DNA of 64,000 bases from Limosilactobacillus fastidiosus (GCF_014145505.1 NZ_JACIUZ010000019.1:152431-216430); one strand, 5' to 3'. Positions 9,301 through 18,558 are shown, counted from the stretch's first letter. Numbers and translations are program-made. The notes: generated by a model from the sequence alone, not told the origin.

Positions 9301-10482
9301 TTATTCAGGAAGGTGCATCAATGCGGCAACACCCATTCCACCACCGACGCAGAGGGAGGCAACACCCCGTTGCTTTCCTAGATCTTGCATTTCATGAACG
9401 AGGGTCACAACGATCCGTGCTCCTGAGCAGCCGACTGGATGACCAAGGGCGATTGCACCACCGCGAGGATTGACCTTATTGTCATCGAGCTTCAGTAATT
9501 GTTCACAGGCAATTGACTGACCAGCAAATGCTTCGTTTAGCTCGTAAACGTCAATTGCATCCTTATCAAGGCCAGTTTGGTTAAATAATTTGCTAATTGC
9601 ATAATACGGTCCTAATCCCATAACTGCCGGATCAAGACCTACAGTGGAGGAAGCCTGCCATTCGACGAGTGGGGTAAGATGGTATTTTTTAACAGCCGAT
9701 TCGCTAGCAAGAACCACAGCTGCTGCACCATCGTTGAGTCCAGAAGCATTTCCGGCGGTAACGGAACCATCCTTTTTAAAGGCTGGTTTTAATCCTTGAA
9801 GGGCTGTGAGTGACGTATTTGCTCGTGGGGCTTCGTCGGTATCAATTTCGGTGTCTTGGTGGTGGACTGTGACGTTAACTGGAGTTATTTCGTCATCAAA
9901 AGCATGGTCCTGTTGAGCTTGAATTGCTTTTTGGTGACTCCGAAGGGCAAATTTATCCTGCTGGTAACGAGCGATTTGGTAACGTTCATTAACATTTTCG
10001 GCTGTAATCCCCATTGCATAACCACCCCAAGCATCCTTGAGGGCATCGTTTTGCATCGTATCAACTAATTCACCGTTACCGAATTTGTATCCTTGACGAG
10101 CGTTTAAGAGGACGTATGGAGCCCTGGACATACTTTCCATTCCCCCAGCAACAATGACTTGTGCCTGTTGGGACTGGATTAATGAAACTCCAAGGGTAAT
10201 ACTGGATAGACCTGATCCGCAGACGTCATTGATTGTAATGGCTGGGATTGATTGATCTAATCCGGCAGCCATTGCAGATTGGCGAGCAGGGTTTTGCCCA
10301 GCACCAGCCTGAAGGACGTTTCCCATTAATACTTGATCAACCTTATCTGTTGGAATAGTAGCTTTTTCAATCGCGTCTTTGATTACCGCCGCACCAAGTT
10401 CAATTGCAGACTTTGATGAAAGGGTCCCAAAGAACTTACCGATTGGTGTCCGTTGGGCCGCAACAATAAATACTTTTTCCAT
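9301..10482 (-). CDS. Acetyl-CoA C-acetyltransferase (thiolase)
   Basis: Condenses two acetyl-CoA to acetoacetyl-CoA, the first step of the mevalonate pathway in lactobacilli. Counting from ATG 10482 (MEKVFIVAAQRTPIG, 393 residues), the catalytic residues are C88 (NDVCGSG), H348 (GHPVGCSG) and C378 (CVGGGMG), exactly as in bacterial biosynthetic thiolases. GGGGAG lies nine bases before this ATG; the frame also has a TTG one codon earlier, which is less well placed. The gene stands alone here, with no HMG-CoA synthase or reductase nearby. Confidence 0.95.
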   Translation of the reverse strand: MEKVFIVAAQRTPIGKFFGTLSSKSAIELGAAVIKDAIEKATIPTDKVDQVLMGNVLQAGAGQNPARQSAMAAGLDQSIPAITINDVCGSGLSSITLGVSLIQSQQAQVIVAGGMESMSRAPYVLLNARQGYKFGNGELVDTMQNDALKDAWGGYAMGITAENVNERYQIARYQQDKFALRSHQKAIQAQQDHAFDDEITPVNVTVHHQDTEIDTDEAPRANTSLTALQGLKPAFKKDGSVTAGNASGLNDGAAAVVLASESAVKKYHLTPLVEWQASSTVGLDPAVMGLGPYYAISKLFNQTGLDKDAIDVYELNEAFAGQSIACEQLLKLDDNKVNPRGGAIALGHPVGCSGARIVVTLVHEMQDLGKQRGVASLCVGGGMGVAALMHLPE

Positions 10483-10609
10483 CAATCATTTCTCCCCAAA
10501 ATAAAATTACTGTACTAGTTTAGCGGGGAAAAGGTAAACTCGCAAGCTTTTAGTTTTGACTTTATCCTTATACTTCTTCTTGACGTTTTTCAAGAATTAT
10601 CTATCTAAA

Positions 10610-10660
10610 TGATTTAAAAATCAAAGAGGCTGAGAAATTGATAAAATTCTCAGTCTCTTG
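10610..10660 (-). terminator. Terminator after the YwnB-like SDR
   Basis: AAGAGGCTGAGAA (10623-10635) and TTCTCAGTCTCTT (10647-10659) form the stem. Read on the minus strand it is followed by TTTGATTTTT. Confidence 0.75.
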
Positions 10661-10686
10661 AGAAGTTAAATTTGACTTTATTATTT

Positions 10687-11367
10687 TTAGTCCGTTAAAC
10701 CAGCATTATTATAGGCAACTGGATCGCCGACGTTACTTAATGCGTCGTCGATTGGGGTCTTACCGGAACGCATCATAATGATGTGACCAATAGTCTCCTT
10801 GTACTTGAGGGTATCAGCAAGAACCTTTGCAACGTCAGAAATTGGGTTAGTGGTATCCTTACCGTCACCAAATGTAACCATTCCAGTACCTGGTTCTTCC
10901 GTAAGGGATGCTGGTTGAACAATGGTGTAGGCTAACTTTGTATTATGGATAAGGTAGTTATCTGCAAAGAACTTAGCAATGTTGTAGTCGGTGATATCGG
11001 CGAGGGCCTTATACTTTGACCACATTTGTGGCTGAAGAGCGTACATTGAGCTCAACATAATGTAACGTTTAATGCCATCACGTTCGGCAGCCATCATTGT
11101 TTTAACGGCACCAAATGCATCTGTTTGGAGGAGATCTTTGCCTCGAGAACCAGCAACGAAATAAACCACATCGCAACCATCCATGATCCTAGCAATTTCT
11201 TCCATTTCAGCGTGAAGATCAAGCTTGACTGCTGAAACACCATCTAGTTTGATAATTTTTTCTGGGTTGCGTGAGCCCGCAACTACTTCGTTACCATTTT
11301 CAATGAGGTCCTTAATTAGGTCTGTTGCGACTCGGCCAGAGCCACCGACAACAAATACTTTACTCAT
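10687..11367 (-). CDS. NAD(P)H-binding SDR, NmrA/YwnB-like
   Basis: The 226-residue protein opens with MSKVFVVGGSGRVA, in which GGSGRVA (8-14) is the dinucleotide-binding loop. Later come the strand VVYFVAGSRG, the YIMLSSM segment and the PASLTEEPG segment characteristic of atypical SDRs that bind NAD(P)H. It is cytosolic, single-domain and lacks the classical YxxxK pair in an obvious position, which suits the NmrA-like sensor/reductase group. AGGAGG is placed before the ATG. It is a monocistronic gene by its own terminator; its substrate is unknown. Confidence 0.88.
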   Translation of the reverse strand: MSKVFVVGGSGRVATDLIKDLIENGNEVVAGSRNPEKIIKLDGVSAVKLDLHAEMEEIARIMDGCDVVYFVAGSRGKDLLQTDAFGAVKTMMAAERDGIKRYIMLSSMYALQPQMWSKYKALADITDYNIAKFFADNYLIHNTKLAYTIVQPASLTEEPGTGMVTFGDGKDTTNPISDVAKVLADTLKYKETIGHIIMMRSGKTPIDDALSNVGDPVAYNNAGLTD

Positions 11368-11527
11368 TATAATTCCTCCTTTTTTATCATTAGTATAATT
11401 TTAACCGTTAAATTAAATTCAAGAAAGCGATAACACTTCCTAAGGTAATTAATAGACGACCAACGAAGAAGTGAGTTATGATTAAGAGGTGATAGTTACC
11501 GTAGAATTAATAGAAGAAGGGATTATT

Positions 11528-12850
11528 GTGACAGAAGAAAAATATTTAACCACAAAAATGGTTAAAAAGTATCAAAAGATCTTTCATGACCGGAAAGATG
11601 CGGAAGTAATTGCGCGGGCGGTTCAAAAAAACGGGATTAAGAATGCCAGTGAAGATCCAACAGCTAGTCAACGTCTTCATCGGGCATTTTCCTATGAAAT
11701 TAAAACTGGAAAACCAAGTAACCAACGGCACAGTGGTCGTTGCTGGTCATTTGCAACCTTGAATACGATGCGGCATAAGTTTGCAAAAAAGTATAATTTT
11801 AAGGACTTCGAACTTTCCCAAAACTACTTATTCTTCTGGGACCGGATCGAACGGGCAAACATGTACTTCCAAAAAATCATTGCAACCGCTAAGAAGCCGC
11901 TCCATGACCGGACGGTTGACTTTTATTTGAGCTTTGCTTTGAATGACGGTGGTCAATGGGCAAACGCAGCTTCAATCATTGAAAAGTATGGTGTTGTTCC
12001 GGAATATGTAATGCCAGACACTCATAACACTCGTGATACCAGTGACGTAGCTGAAGTCATGAACTACCTTATGCGCAAGGACGCATTGGAATTACGGCAC
12101 ATGGTTAATGATGGCGCGGACGAAAAAGAATTAGCCGAAGCCCAACAACGGATGATGGCTGATGTTTACAAGGTTGCGGCCTACTCATTTGGTGAACCAC
12201 CAACAAAATTTGACCTTGAATTCCGTGACGACGATAAGAAATTTCACCAGGTTCTCGGCCTAACACCATTGAAGTTCTATCGGGAATACTTTGACACAAA
12301 CCTGAATGATTATGTTGTCATTACGAATGCGCCAGATCATGAATATAATAGGGTTTACGCAATGCCAACTCAAGATAGCGTTGCTGGTGGAATTCCAATT
12401 AAGTTCGTTAACGTTCCATTCAAGTACCTCCAAGAAACCGCAATGAAGCAATTGAAGGCCGGGGAAACTGTTTGGGTTGGAAACGATGTTCTCCAACAAA
12501 TGGACCGGAAGCGTGGCTTAATGGACGCCAAGTTGTTCCAACGGGCCCAATTGTTAGACGTTGATTTTGTCATGGACAAGAAGGATCGGCTTGAATCAAA
12601 GCAAGCCATGGTTTCTCACGCAATGACGCTCACTGGTTTTGATCTTCAAAATGGTGAACCTACTCGGTGGAAGATTGAAAACAGTTGGGGCAAGGATAAT
12701 GGTGATAATGGGTACTTTGTTATGACCCAAGACTGGTTCGAACAATACACCTATGAAGCAGTGATCAATAAGAAGTATTTAAGTGACGACTTAAAGAAGC
12801 TTGCTGATAGTGAACCAGTAACGTTACCAGCATGGGATTCATTGCAGTAA
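11528..12850 (+). CDS. pepC: Aminopeptidase C (bleomycin hydrolase family)
   Basis: Cytoplasmic cysteine aminopeptidase that trims peptides taken up by the cell. I choose the GTG at 11528 (reading MTEEKYLTTKM, 440 residues), because GAAGAAGGG lies just before it; an in-frame GTG at 11489 would add 13 residues not expected for the family. The papain-like triad is visible: C72 in SGRCWSFATLN, H364 in SHAMTLTGFD and N385 in IENSWG. The C-terminus ends in the short tail that plugs the hexamer's active site in known PepC enzymes. A terminator follows. Confidence 0.96.
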   Translation: MTEEKYLTTKMVKKYQKIFHDRKDAEVIARAVQKNGIKNASEDPTASQRLHRAFSYEIKTGKPSNQRHSGRCWSFATLNTMRHKFAKKYNFKDFELSQNYLFFWDRIERANMYFQKIIATAKKPLHDRTVDFYLSFALNDGGQWANAASIIEKYGVVPEYVMPDTHNTRDTSDVAEVMNYLMRKDALELRHMVNDGADEKELAEAQQRMMADVYKVAAYSFGEPPTKFDLEFRDDDKKFHQVLGLTPLKFYREYFDTNLNDYVVITNAPDHEYNRVYAMPTQDSVAGGIPIKFVNVPFKYLQETAMKQLKAGETVWVGNDVLQQMDRKRGLMDAKLFQRAQLLDVDFVMDKKDRLESKQAMVSHAMTLTGFDLQNGEPTRWKIENSWGKDNGDNGYFVMTQDWFEQYTYEAVINKKYLSDDLKKLADSEPVTLPAWDSLQ

Positions 12851-12884
12851 TAAGGGAAAACCAGAAGAAAAGTATTAAATTGAA

Positions 12885-12926
12885 AAAACAGCTGAGCAAA
12901 TTTTAGTTTTGCTCGGCTGTTTTTAG
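12885..12926. terminator. Bidirectional terminator between pepC and a TetR gene
   Basis: AACAGCTGAGCAAA (12887-12900) pairs with TTTTGCTCGGCTGTT, with A-runs and T-runs at both ends; the two genes converge on it. Confidence 0.8.
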
Positions 12927-12934
12927 TAAAAAGA

Positions 12935-13543
12935 CTAATTGAATTTGAGTAATTCTAAGGGTGCAATCATCCGACTCTTAGTGAGAAGTGCTGAAAATTG
13001 AGAAATAGGTTCAGGGTTTTTCTTTTGAATCCAGATAGTCATTAGGTCCATAAGACTTCCAACGAAAATTGCTTGAGCATAGTCAGATGGGATTCCTGTA
13101 TTAATTTCGGCGCCATAGTCGGATAAACGGTGGCTAATTTCGTTTGTGATTAATTTGTAGATCTTGCTTTTAAATTGGTAGTCGCCATTTTTAGATAAAA
13201 GAACGGCAAGACTTTGACGGTGCTGATTAATCACGCTAAGGATTCGCTGAAAAGTTGCTTCCGTATTCTTAAATAATTGGGGATCCTTAAAGCTAGTTAC
13301 GGGTTTGAGTTGTTGATGATCTTCTGCCAATGACGAATGGATCTCTTGAATAATCTGTTGTTCCATTTTTGTTAGTAAATCATATTTATCAGTGTAGTGA
13401 ACATAGAAGCTCCGACGACTAATTTTAGCAATTTTAATTAAATCAGTGACTGTAACTTTTTCAAATGGTTTATGAAGAAGCATTTTGATTAAAGCCATTT
13501 GAATTCGTCTTGTAGTCTTTACTACTCGAAAATCTTGTTTCAT
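12935..13543 (-). CDS. TetR/AcrR-family regulator
   Basis: 202 residues. The N-terminal helix-turn-helix is clear (RRIQMALIKMLLHKPFEKVTVTDLIKIAKISRRSFYVHY, described by its ends at about residues 12-50), with the usual FYxHF-like FYVHYTDKYDLL. The C-terminal half resembles the TetR_C_8 class seen in DhaS-like activators. GGGAGG precedes the ATG. It is divergent from the metallo-hydrolase gene at 13657, with about 113 bases between, so it probably controls that gene and itself; the ligand is unknown. Confidence 0.9.
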   Translation of the reverse strand: MKQDFRVVKTTRRIQMALIKMLLHKPFEKVTVTDLIKIAKISRRSFYVHYTDKYDLLTKMEQQIIQEIHSSLAEDHQQLKPVTSFKDPQLFKNTEATFQRILSVINQHRQSLAVLLSKNGDYQFKSKIYKLITNEISHRLSDYGAEINTGIPSDYAQAIFVGSLMDLMTIWIQKKNPEPISQFSALLTKSRMIAPLELLKFN

Positions 13544-13656
13544 TAGTACCTCCCTGATTAATCGATCTTATTACACATAATGAGTAAAAATGATAATTTG
13601 ATACTATTATATCAGTGGATAGAATGACAATAAAGATTAACAGGGGAGAGATAATA

Positions 13657-14487
13657 ATGAGTAATCAAATTAAGGTTCATGTCATTCATACCGGAAAAGT
13701 AATTGTGGATAAGGCCCTCCCTTTTCATCATTCAACGGATCGCCCATTAGCGTGGACGGGATTTCTTCGGCCCAAAAGCGACTTGATCAGTGTCCCTGTA
13801 TCTGCTTACTTAATAGAGCATCCCAAGGGACTAATTCTTATTGATACGGGGTGGAATAAAGTAAACCAAACAAAGTGGGGTCAGATTAGAAATCTTTCAT
13901 TTCAATATCCAGTTAATAAGGCCGATCTTCGAGCTAGTGAAACGATTGATTGTCAATTAGCTAAGTTAGGATATCAGACTTCAGATATTGATTATGTCTT
14001 GATGAGTCACCTTCATTGCGACCATGCTGATGGGTTGCGATTAGTAAAAGATGCTAAACAAATATTAGTAAGTGAGGAGGAATGGCACGCCGGCAGGACT
14101 GATCATTTTCATTATCTTCCGCATGAATGGAAGGGAGTGAAAATGGGAACATTTGCTTATCAGGAAACGGGTGAAGGTCCCCATCAACGATCATTTGACC
14201 TCTTCGGTGACGGTTCGATCAGAGAGGTATGGGTACCAGGACATAGTGTAGGTTTATCGGCAACCATTATTCAAAGTTATAATACCAGTCAATACATGCT
14301 ATTAGCTGCAGATGTTGGTTATGCTGCTAAGTCGTGGAAGGAAGGCTTAACGCCAGGAGTAGTAATTAATCGCCAGGAAGCAGCTAACTCACTTAACTGG
14401 GTTAAGAGAAAATCTCAAGAAAGCAATAATATTGCAACGCTTGCCAACCACGACCCGGAAGTGAAACCGGGAATTATTACCCTATAA
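13657..14487 (+). CDS. MBL-fold metallo-hydrolase, N-acyl-homoserine-lactonase-like
   Basis: 276 residues from ATG 13657, where GGGGAG stands eight bases upstream; an upstream in-frame ATG at 13615 has no ribosome site. The zinc motif HxHxDH is complete: SHLHCDHADG with H118, H120, D122 and H123. Further ligands are likely in VPGHSVG and AADVGY. The layout (YLIEHPKGLILIDTG early, then the HxHxDH loop) resembles AttM/AiiA-type lactonases and related hydrolases. The real substrate in a lactobacillus is unlikely to be a homoserine lactone signal. Divergent TetR upstream, MFS transporter downstream: possibly a resistance or detoxification set. Confidence 0.87.
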   Translation: MSNQIKVHVIHTGKVIVDKALPFHHSTDRPLAWTGFLRPKSDLISVPVSAYLIEHPKGLILIDTGWNKVNQTKWGQIRNLSFQYPVNKADLRASETIDCQLAKLGYQTSDIDYVLMSHLHCDHADGLRLVKDAKQILVSEEEWHAGRTDHFHYLPHEWKGVKMGTFAYQETGEGPHQRSFDLFGDGSIREVWVPGHSVGLSATIIQSYNTSQYMLLAADVGYAAKSWKEGLTPGVVINRQEAANSLNWVKRKSQESNNIATLANHDPEVKPGIITL

Positions 14488-14563
14488 TGAACATACCTTG
14501 GTTTCAAATCTTTATGATTAGTCTATAATGAATACTAAATCATCAGAAAGAGGCCGAAGCTGA

Positions 14564-15745
14564 ATGGCGAAAAAAGAATCAATTTTCACTAAAGATGTTG
14601 TCCTTGTAATGGCAGCGTCGTTCTTCTTTATTTTTAGCAATATGTACTGTAACCCGTTAATTAATGGTTACGCCCAAGAATTAGGGGCTTCAAGTGCGTT
14701 TGCTGGGATTATTGTGGGGATGATGAGCATTGTCGCAATGTTCCTTCGTCCAATTGCCGGAAATATGACGGACCACTATTCAAAGTACCGTTTGGCATTC
14801 ATTGGTGGTTTGCTATGTTTTGTGGGAGTCATGGGCTATGTGATCACACCCAATAGTGGCCTTCTCCTTTTTTTTCGGTTAATTAACGGTCTTGGTTATG
14901 TGCTGTGTACCGTTTGTATGACAACCTGGCTTTCTTACTTAGTTCCGTTGAACCACGTTGGTGAAGCGATGAGTTTTTACGGTCTAATGAATGCGTTAGC
15001 GATGGCGTTTGCCCCGGCTGTCTCCATTAACTTGTACCGGATAATTGGTTATCGGGCAGCGATCATTATTTCCGCATTAGCAGCGTTAATGGTTGTCGTG
15101 ACGGTTCAATTTGTGGGTAATCGTGCACAGCCAAAAGTTCAACCGCAAAGTGAAAAGAAAAAGAAATTTCACTTGAAAATTATCCAACGTGATTCATTAC
15201 CGGTTGCTGCATTAACTGCATTATTCGCCATCCCGTATTTTGTCACGCAGGCGGATATTGTTGCTTATACGGAACAGCGGCATTTACCAATTGCTGTGGG
15301 TTCATATTTTCTGATTTATGCGATTGTCCTTTTAGCTATTCGGCTATTTTTACGGAACCAGTTTGATACTGTTCGCTTTGGGCCATGGTTAATCACGAGT
15401 ACAGTTGCGACCGTCTTTTACCTGATTATGCTTGCCGTTATGAGGACGAATATTGAAATGGCGCTCGCTGCTGCGGGGATGGCATTTGGTTATGGCCTGA
15501 TTTACTCGGTTTGTCAATCTACCGCAATGATGTTGGCGCCGGAAAGTGAACGAGGGTTAGCTAGTTCAACTTTCTTCTTGGGACTTGATATTGGGATGAC
15601 TTTAGGACCAATCCTTGGTGGAATCATTGATAGTACAATGCCCGTAAAGTGGTTCTATCCCGTAATGCTGATAATCATCCCGCTAATTATCATAATTTAC
15701 CTCTTTAATCGGCAAAAATTAAATAGTGCGGTTGGTAATCATTAA
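14564..15745 (+). CDS. MFS transporter
   Basis: 393 residues with about 12 hydrophobic segments. Between the second and third helices lies a GNMTDHYSKYR stretch, the usual MFS loop motif (GxLaDrxGRkr). A cytosolic lysine-rich loop, QPQSEKKKKFHLK, separates the two halves. ATG 14564 is preceded by AAAGAGG at a rather long distance. It sits 76 bases after the lactonase-like gene and has its own terminator. It is probably a drug or metabolite exporter of the bacterial proton-antiport type; the substrate is not deducible. Confidence 0.9.
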   Translation: MAKKESIFTKDVVLVMAASFFFIFSNMYCNPLINGYAQELGASSAFAGIIVGMMSIVAMFLRPIAGNMTDHYSKYRLAFIGGLLCFVGVMGYVITPNSGLLLFFRLINGLGYVLCTVCMTTWLSYLVPLNHVGEAMSFYGLMNALAMAFAPAVSINLYRIIGYRAAIIISALAALMVVVTVQFVGNRAQPKVQPQSEKKKKFHLKIIQRDSLPVAALTALFAIPYFVTQADIVAYTEQRHLPIAVGSYFLIYAIVLLAIRLFLRNQFDTVRFGPWLITSTVATVFYLIMLAVMRTNIEMALAAAGMAFGYGLIYSVCQSTAMMLAPESERGLASSTFFLGLDIGMTLGPILGGIIDSTMPVKWFYPVMLIIIPLIIIIYLFNRQKLNSAVGNH

Positions 15746-15784
15746 AAATTACTTGGCCTCTGTAAAGACCCAGTAATTTTTTTC
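15745..15784 (+). terminator. Terminator after the MFS gene
   Basis: AAAATTACT (15745-15753) pairs with AGTAATTTT, followed by a seven-T tract. Confidence 0.7.
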
Positions 15785-16072
15785 TTAAATATACTATCTA
15801 TAATTGGTACAGGAGATTGATGTTGCACGGTAAATAATTAGTTTGAGTGAGGATAAAATCCGTCGTTAGTTCTTTAGTAGTATTAAAACTCGATTTAAAT
15901 TCACTATTTGCATCATTTGTCACCGTTAGTTGGTACTTTTAACTTGTGGCAATTCGTTAACGAGTGTTAGTAAAGGAAGTTTGACCAAGTGATCTGAAAG
16001 CAAAACGAAGAGTTCGTATAAAAGTCTTTGTTATTTTCAACCTTGGGTTGTGGAGATAAAGTAGAAATTTTC
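15785..16072. other. Intergenic stretch without a recognisable gene
   Basis: About 290 bases between the MFS terminator and the DUF2798 promoter. Short frames such as KAKRRVRIKVFVIFNL (plus strand, near 15990-16040) are open, but no start, ribosome site or family match is visible. It could be the tail of a lost gene. Confidence 0.4.
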
Positions 16073-16102
16073 TTGACACTAAAAAAATGTATTTGTTATT
16101 AT
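16073..16102 (+). promoter_or_regulatory. Strong promoter with extended -10
   Basis: A perfect TTGACA (16073-16078), an 18-base spacer and TATTAT (16097-16102) preceded by TGT, which makes an extended -10. It fires into the short terminated leader at about 16109-16170. Confidence 0.75.
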
Positions 16103-16108
16103 ACCAAC

Positions 16109-16170
16109 GTAAAGTTTTAGCGTATAACGGTTCAGCAAAACTCATTCAAGAGTCTTGCTGAACTTTTTTT
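16109..16170 (+). ncRNA. Short terminated leader or small RNA upstream of the DUF2798 gene
   Basis: From the expected start near 16109 the transcript would be about 60 bases. It ends in a hairpin GTTCAGCAAAACTC / GAGTCTTGCTGAAC (16130-16143, 16150-16163) with seven Ts. GTTTTAGC (16114-16121) can pair with GCAAAAC (16135-16141) in the terminator's left arm, offering an anti-terminator. The gene starts 18 bases past the T-run. It is either an attenuator or a stand-alone sRNA. Confidence 0.5.
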
Positions 16171-16188
16171 ATTTAAGGAGAGAAATTT

Positions 16189-16677
16189 ATGAAAGAATTC
16201 TATATGCGATTACCACGTGATGGTTATGAGACTATTCTTTTTATGGGGATCGTTTCTATTATTTCTGTTAATATTATTGCGCCTCTAATTTCAATGTTAG
16301 AAACTGGTTTCAGCGTTCATAACTATTTAATGACTCTTACTATTATTCCTTTAATGTGGGTAGCCGTAGTCATTATCGTTTTTCTTGCACAAAAGCCTGC
16401 TACAGTTTTAAAAGATCATTTAGTTAATCAAAATGACAGTTTTAGAGCCCAAATTACTGTTGATATTTTATGCCATGTGGTTATCGTTTCAGCATTAATG
16501 ACGATTGTTGGGACTTGGATCGGTCAACGTCAAGTATCGCTAGCACCTTTTTATACCTATTTTAACAATTGGCCTCGTAATTTTGGTATTGCTTTAGCAA
16601 TTGAAGGTTTACTTGCTCAACCAATTGCTCGCCAGGTATTATTTATTAAACACTTGCACACCAAAAAGTGGCGTTAA
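16189..16677 (+). CDS. DUF2798-family membrane protein
   Basis: 162 residues with four clear membrane segments (about 18-40, 45-68, 92-112 and 128-148). The opening LPRDGYETILFMGIVS and the repeated pattern in both halves resemble DUF2798 proteins, small membrane proteins of unknown function common in lactobacilli. AAGGAGAG precedes the ATG. Its transcription must pass the terminator hairpin just upstream, so expression is probably conditional. Confidence 0.8.
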   Translation: MKEFYMRLPRDGYETILFMGIVSIISVNIIAPLISMLETGFSVHNYLMTLTIIPLMWVAVVIIVFLAQKPATVLKDHLVNQNDSFRAQITVDILCHVVIVSALMTIVGTWIGQRQVSLAPFYTYFNNWPRNFGIALAIEGLLAQPIARQVLFIKHLHTKKWR

Positions 16678-16727
16678 AATCATTTTTCCACCAAAAGGGG
16701 TAGACTGGTGGTAAAGGAGTGATTGAA

Positions 16728-17426
16728 GTGGAACGGGCAAAAGTAATTATTCATATGTATACGTCAATTGACGGCAAAATTGATGGTGAGTGGGATGGTC
16801 GTCCGGGAGATAAAATTTCGGGTGATTACTATGATGATCAATTATTTAAGTTAGGGAGTGCGAACGCAAACGGCAGTAATACCATTGTGATGTATGCAGC
16901 CAAGGGCCACCCAGATTTGAGTAAATACGATGGGCAGCAAATTGAATATCAAGATTGGGTGCCAGATGGGATTCAGTCAGAAACCTGGGATGTTAGTTAC
17001 GACCAGCGTGGACGAGCTGGCTGGGAAAGAAATTATTTCCCGTATGCCGGAAGAAAGAATCGGGCGATTGAAGTTGTTACAAAGCAGGCACCAAAGAGTT
17101 ACCTTGCTTTTCTCCAATCAATGGAAATCCCGTACTTAGTGTGTGGTGAGCAAGAAATTGATTTTGCAGAATCACTCGTCAAATTACGAAAGTACTTTGG
17201 CATTAAAACAATGGTCCTCGGTGGTGGGGCACTGATTAATGGAGCCTTCCTTAAAGCAGGCCTGGTAGACCAAATTTCACTAGTTGTGGCTCCATATATT
17301 TCTGGCGATCGAGAAAAGAAGGGGACGTTTGATACACTTGGTTCCTTCGTTGATCAACGATTTCACATTATTCAAATGAAGAAATTAGGTGACGGGGGAA
17401 TGCACCTGATGTTCGATCGGGATTAA
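16728..17426 (+). CDS. RibD C-terminal / dihydrofolate-reductase-like protein
   Basis: About 232 residues from GTG 16728, which has AAAGGAG at good distance; an in-frame GTG at 16719 touches that ribosome site. The N-terminus IIHMYTSIDGKIDG is the typical first strand of RibD-C/DHFR-fold reductases. The C-terminal LGGGALINGAFLKAGLVDQ is the signature NADPH-binding loop and helix, followed by LVVAPYISG. Stand-alone members reduce pyrimidine-type or other small substrates with NADPH, and many are annotated as dihydrofolate reductase family. No riboflavin genes are nearby, so a role in riboflavin synthesis is unlikely. Confidence 0.87.
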   Translation: MERAKVIIHMYTSIDGKIDGEWDGRPGDKISGDYYDDQLFKLGSANANGSNTIVMYAAKGHPDLSKYDGQQIEYQDWVPDGIQSETWDVSYDQRGRAGWERNYFPYAGRKNRAIEVVTKQAPKSYLAFLQSMEIPYLVCGEQEIDFAESLVKLRKYFGIKTMVLGGGALINGAFLKAGLVDQISLVVAPYISGDREKKGTFDTLGSFVDQRFHIIQMKKLGDGGMHLMFDRD

Positions 17427-17446
17427 AGAGTATCCAAAATAAAAAA

Positions 17447-17490
17447 ACAGAAAGAGGCTGGAAAATCACTTTTTTCAGCTTCTTTCTATT
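17447..17490. terminator. Bidirectional terminator
   Basis: AGAAAGAGGCTG (17449-17460) pairs with CAGCTTCTTTCT (17476-17487), with A-run before and T-rich after. It serves the converging RibD-like and LCP genes. Confidence 0.75.
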
Positions 17491-17505
17491 TATAGTCTTT
17501 TACTT

Positions 17506-18558
17506 TTATTCAAAAACGTTATACCGAGCATTATTTGGAAGTCTAAATCCAAGTTTATTATAACCATTCCAGTGTGTTTGCTGGTGGTACATTGCGGTTT
17601 CGTTATTATCAACCGTGGTGGAATCGAGGTCAAGGGACGAGCGAATAACTTTAGAAGTTTTGTTCATTTCCTTTGGGGTTGCAATCTGGAAACTGGTCCC
17701 TTCGATGATTGCATCCTTTCCTTGTAGATGGGTCCGTTCAGTATTATCCATTGCCTTGTGGTAGTTAAGGTATAAAGAAACAATGTTATTAATTGGCATG
17801 TCAGTCCGGATCCCATCCTTAGTCGCAAGGATAATTTTGTTAGCAGCGGAAATTGAGCCGTGTTGCTTAAACGAGTCAATTGCTGAACTAAGGATTTGTT
17901 GACCTCGCTTTTGCCGACCGTAATCATTATTTGGATCATCATAGCGCATCCGGGAATACTTTAATGCTTCATTTCCGTTAAGGTGTTGCTTTCCCTTCTT
18001 GAAGTGGTGACCTTCATAAGTAAAGGCAAATGGGTTATTAACATCAACCCCACCAACGGCATTAACAACCTTCTTTAAGGTTCCCATATTTAACAAAGCA
18101 TAGTAGTCAACCGGGACGTCGAGTAATTCTGATACTTGCTTTTTGGCTAGTTTTGCCCCACCAATTGCATAAGCGGCATTGATCTTAGCATATTTGGTAC
18201 CCTGCTTAGCATTAATCTTAACCAGGATATCCCGTGGAATGGCGACCATTAAAATTTTCTTCTGTTGGGGGTTAACGGTGATTAACTCCATCGTATCAGT
18301 ATTCCCGGCATAGGAAGTTCCCCGGCCAAGCGAACCAACGTCGGTCCCCATTACTAGGATACTGAATGGGTGTTTATCTTTTAGTTTTTGAGGAAGGGCC
18401 TTTTTATTACCGACAACAGCTTGATCCGTTGATGTTTTCCAGATTCGAAACTCGTGAAAAGCTGTCACGATAATTCCTAAGCAAATAATAACTGCGAGCC
18501 ACCGAAGTAAATGGCTTTTAGGCTTCGGTACCCCATGCTTCGGCTTATACTCTTTCAT
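17506..18558 (-). CDS. LytR-CpsA-Psr (LCP) family cell wall glycopolymer ligase
   Basis: 350 residues: short cytosolic basic N-terminus, one membrane anchor at about 19-38 (LRWLAVIICLGIIVTAF), then the extracellular LCP domain. The family's conserved stretches are visible: ILVMGTDVG, DTMELITVNPQQKKILMVAIPRD, INAAYAIGG, and the arginine-rich RMRYDDPNNDYGRQKRGQQ. LCP enzymes transfer undecaprenyl-linked polymers such as teichoic acid or capsule onto peptidoglycan. The start at ATG 18558 follows GGGATGAG. It is monocistronic and divergent from a LysR gene. Confidence 0.94.
   Translation of the reverse strand: MKEYKPKHGVPKPKSHLLRWLAVIICLGIIVTAFHEFRIWKTSTDQAVVGNKKALPQKLKDKHPFSILVMGTDVGSLGRGTSYAGNTDTMELITVNPQQKKILMVAIPRDILVKINAKQGTKYAKINAAYAIGGAKLAKKQVSELLDVPVDYYALLNMGTLKKVVNAVGGVDVNNPFAFTYEGHHFKKGKQHLNGNEALKYSRMRYDDPNNDYGRQKRGQQILSSAIDSFKQHGSISAANKIILATKDGIRTDMPINNIVSLYLNYHKAMDNTERTHLQGKDAIIEGTSFQIATPKEMNKTSKVIRSSLDLDSTTVDNNETAMYHQQTHWNGYNKLGFRLPNNARYNVFE

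Noticed and set aside
11489..11527. Longer pepC beginning at GTG 11489
   Set aside because: The added 13 residues do not fit the family and the better ribosome site is before GTG 11528.
15957..16145. 62-residue minus-strand frame upstream of the DUF2798 gene
   Set aside because: No ribosome site, and it covers a strong plus-strand promoter and terminator.
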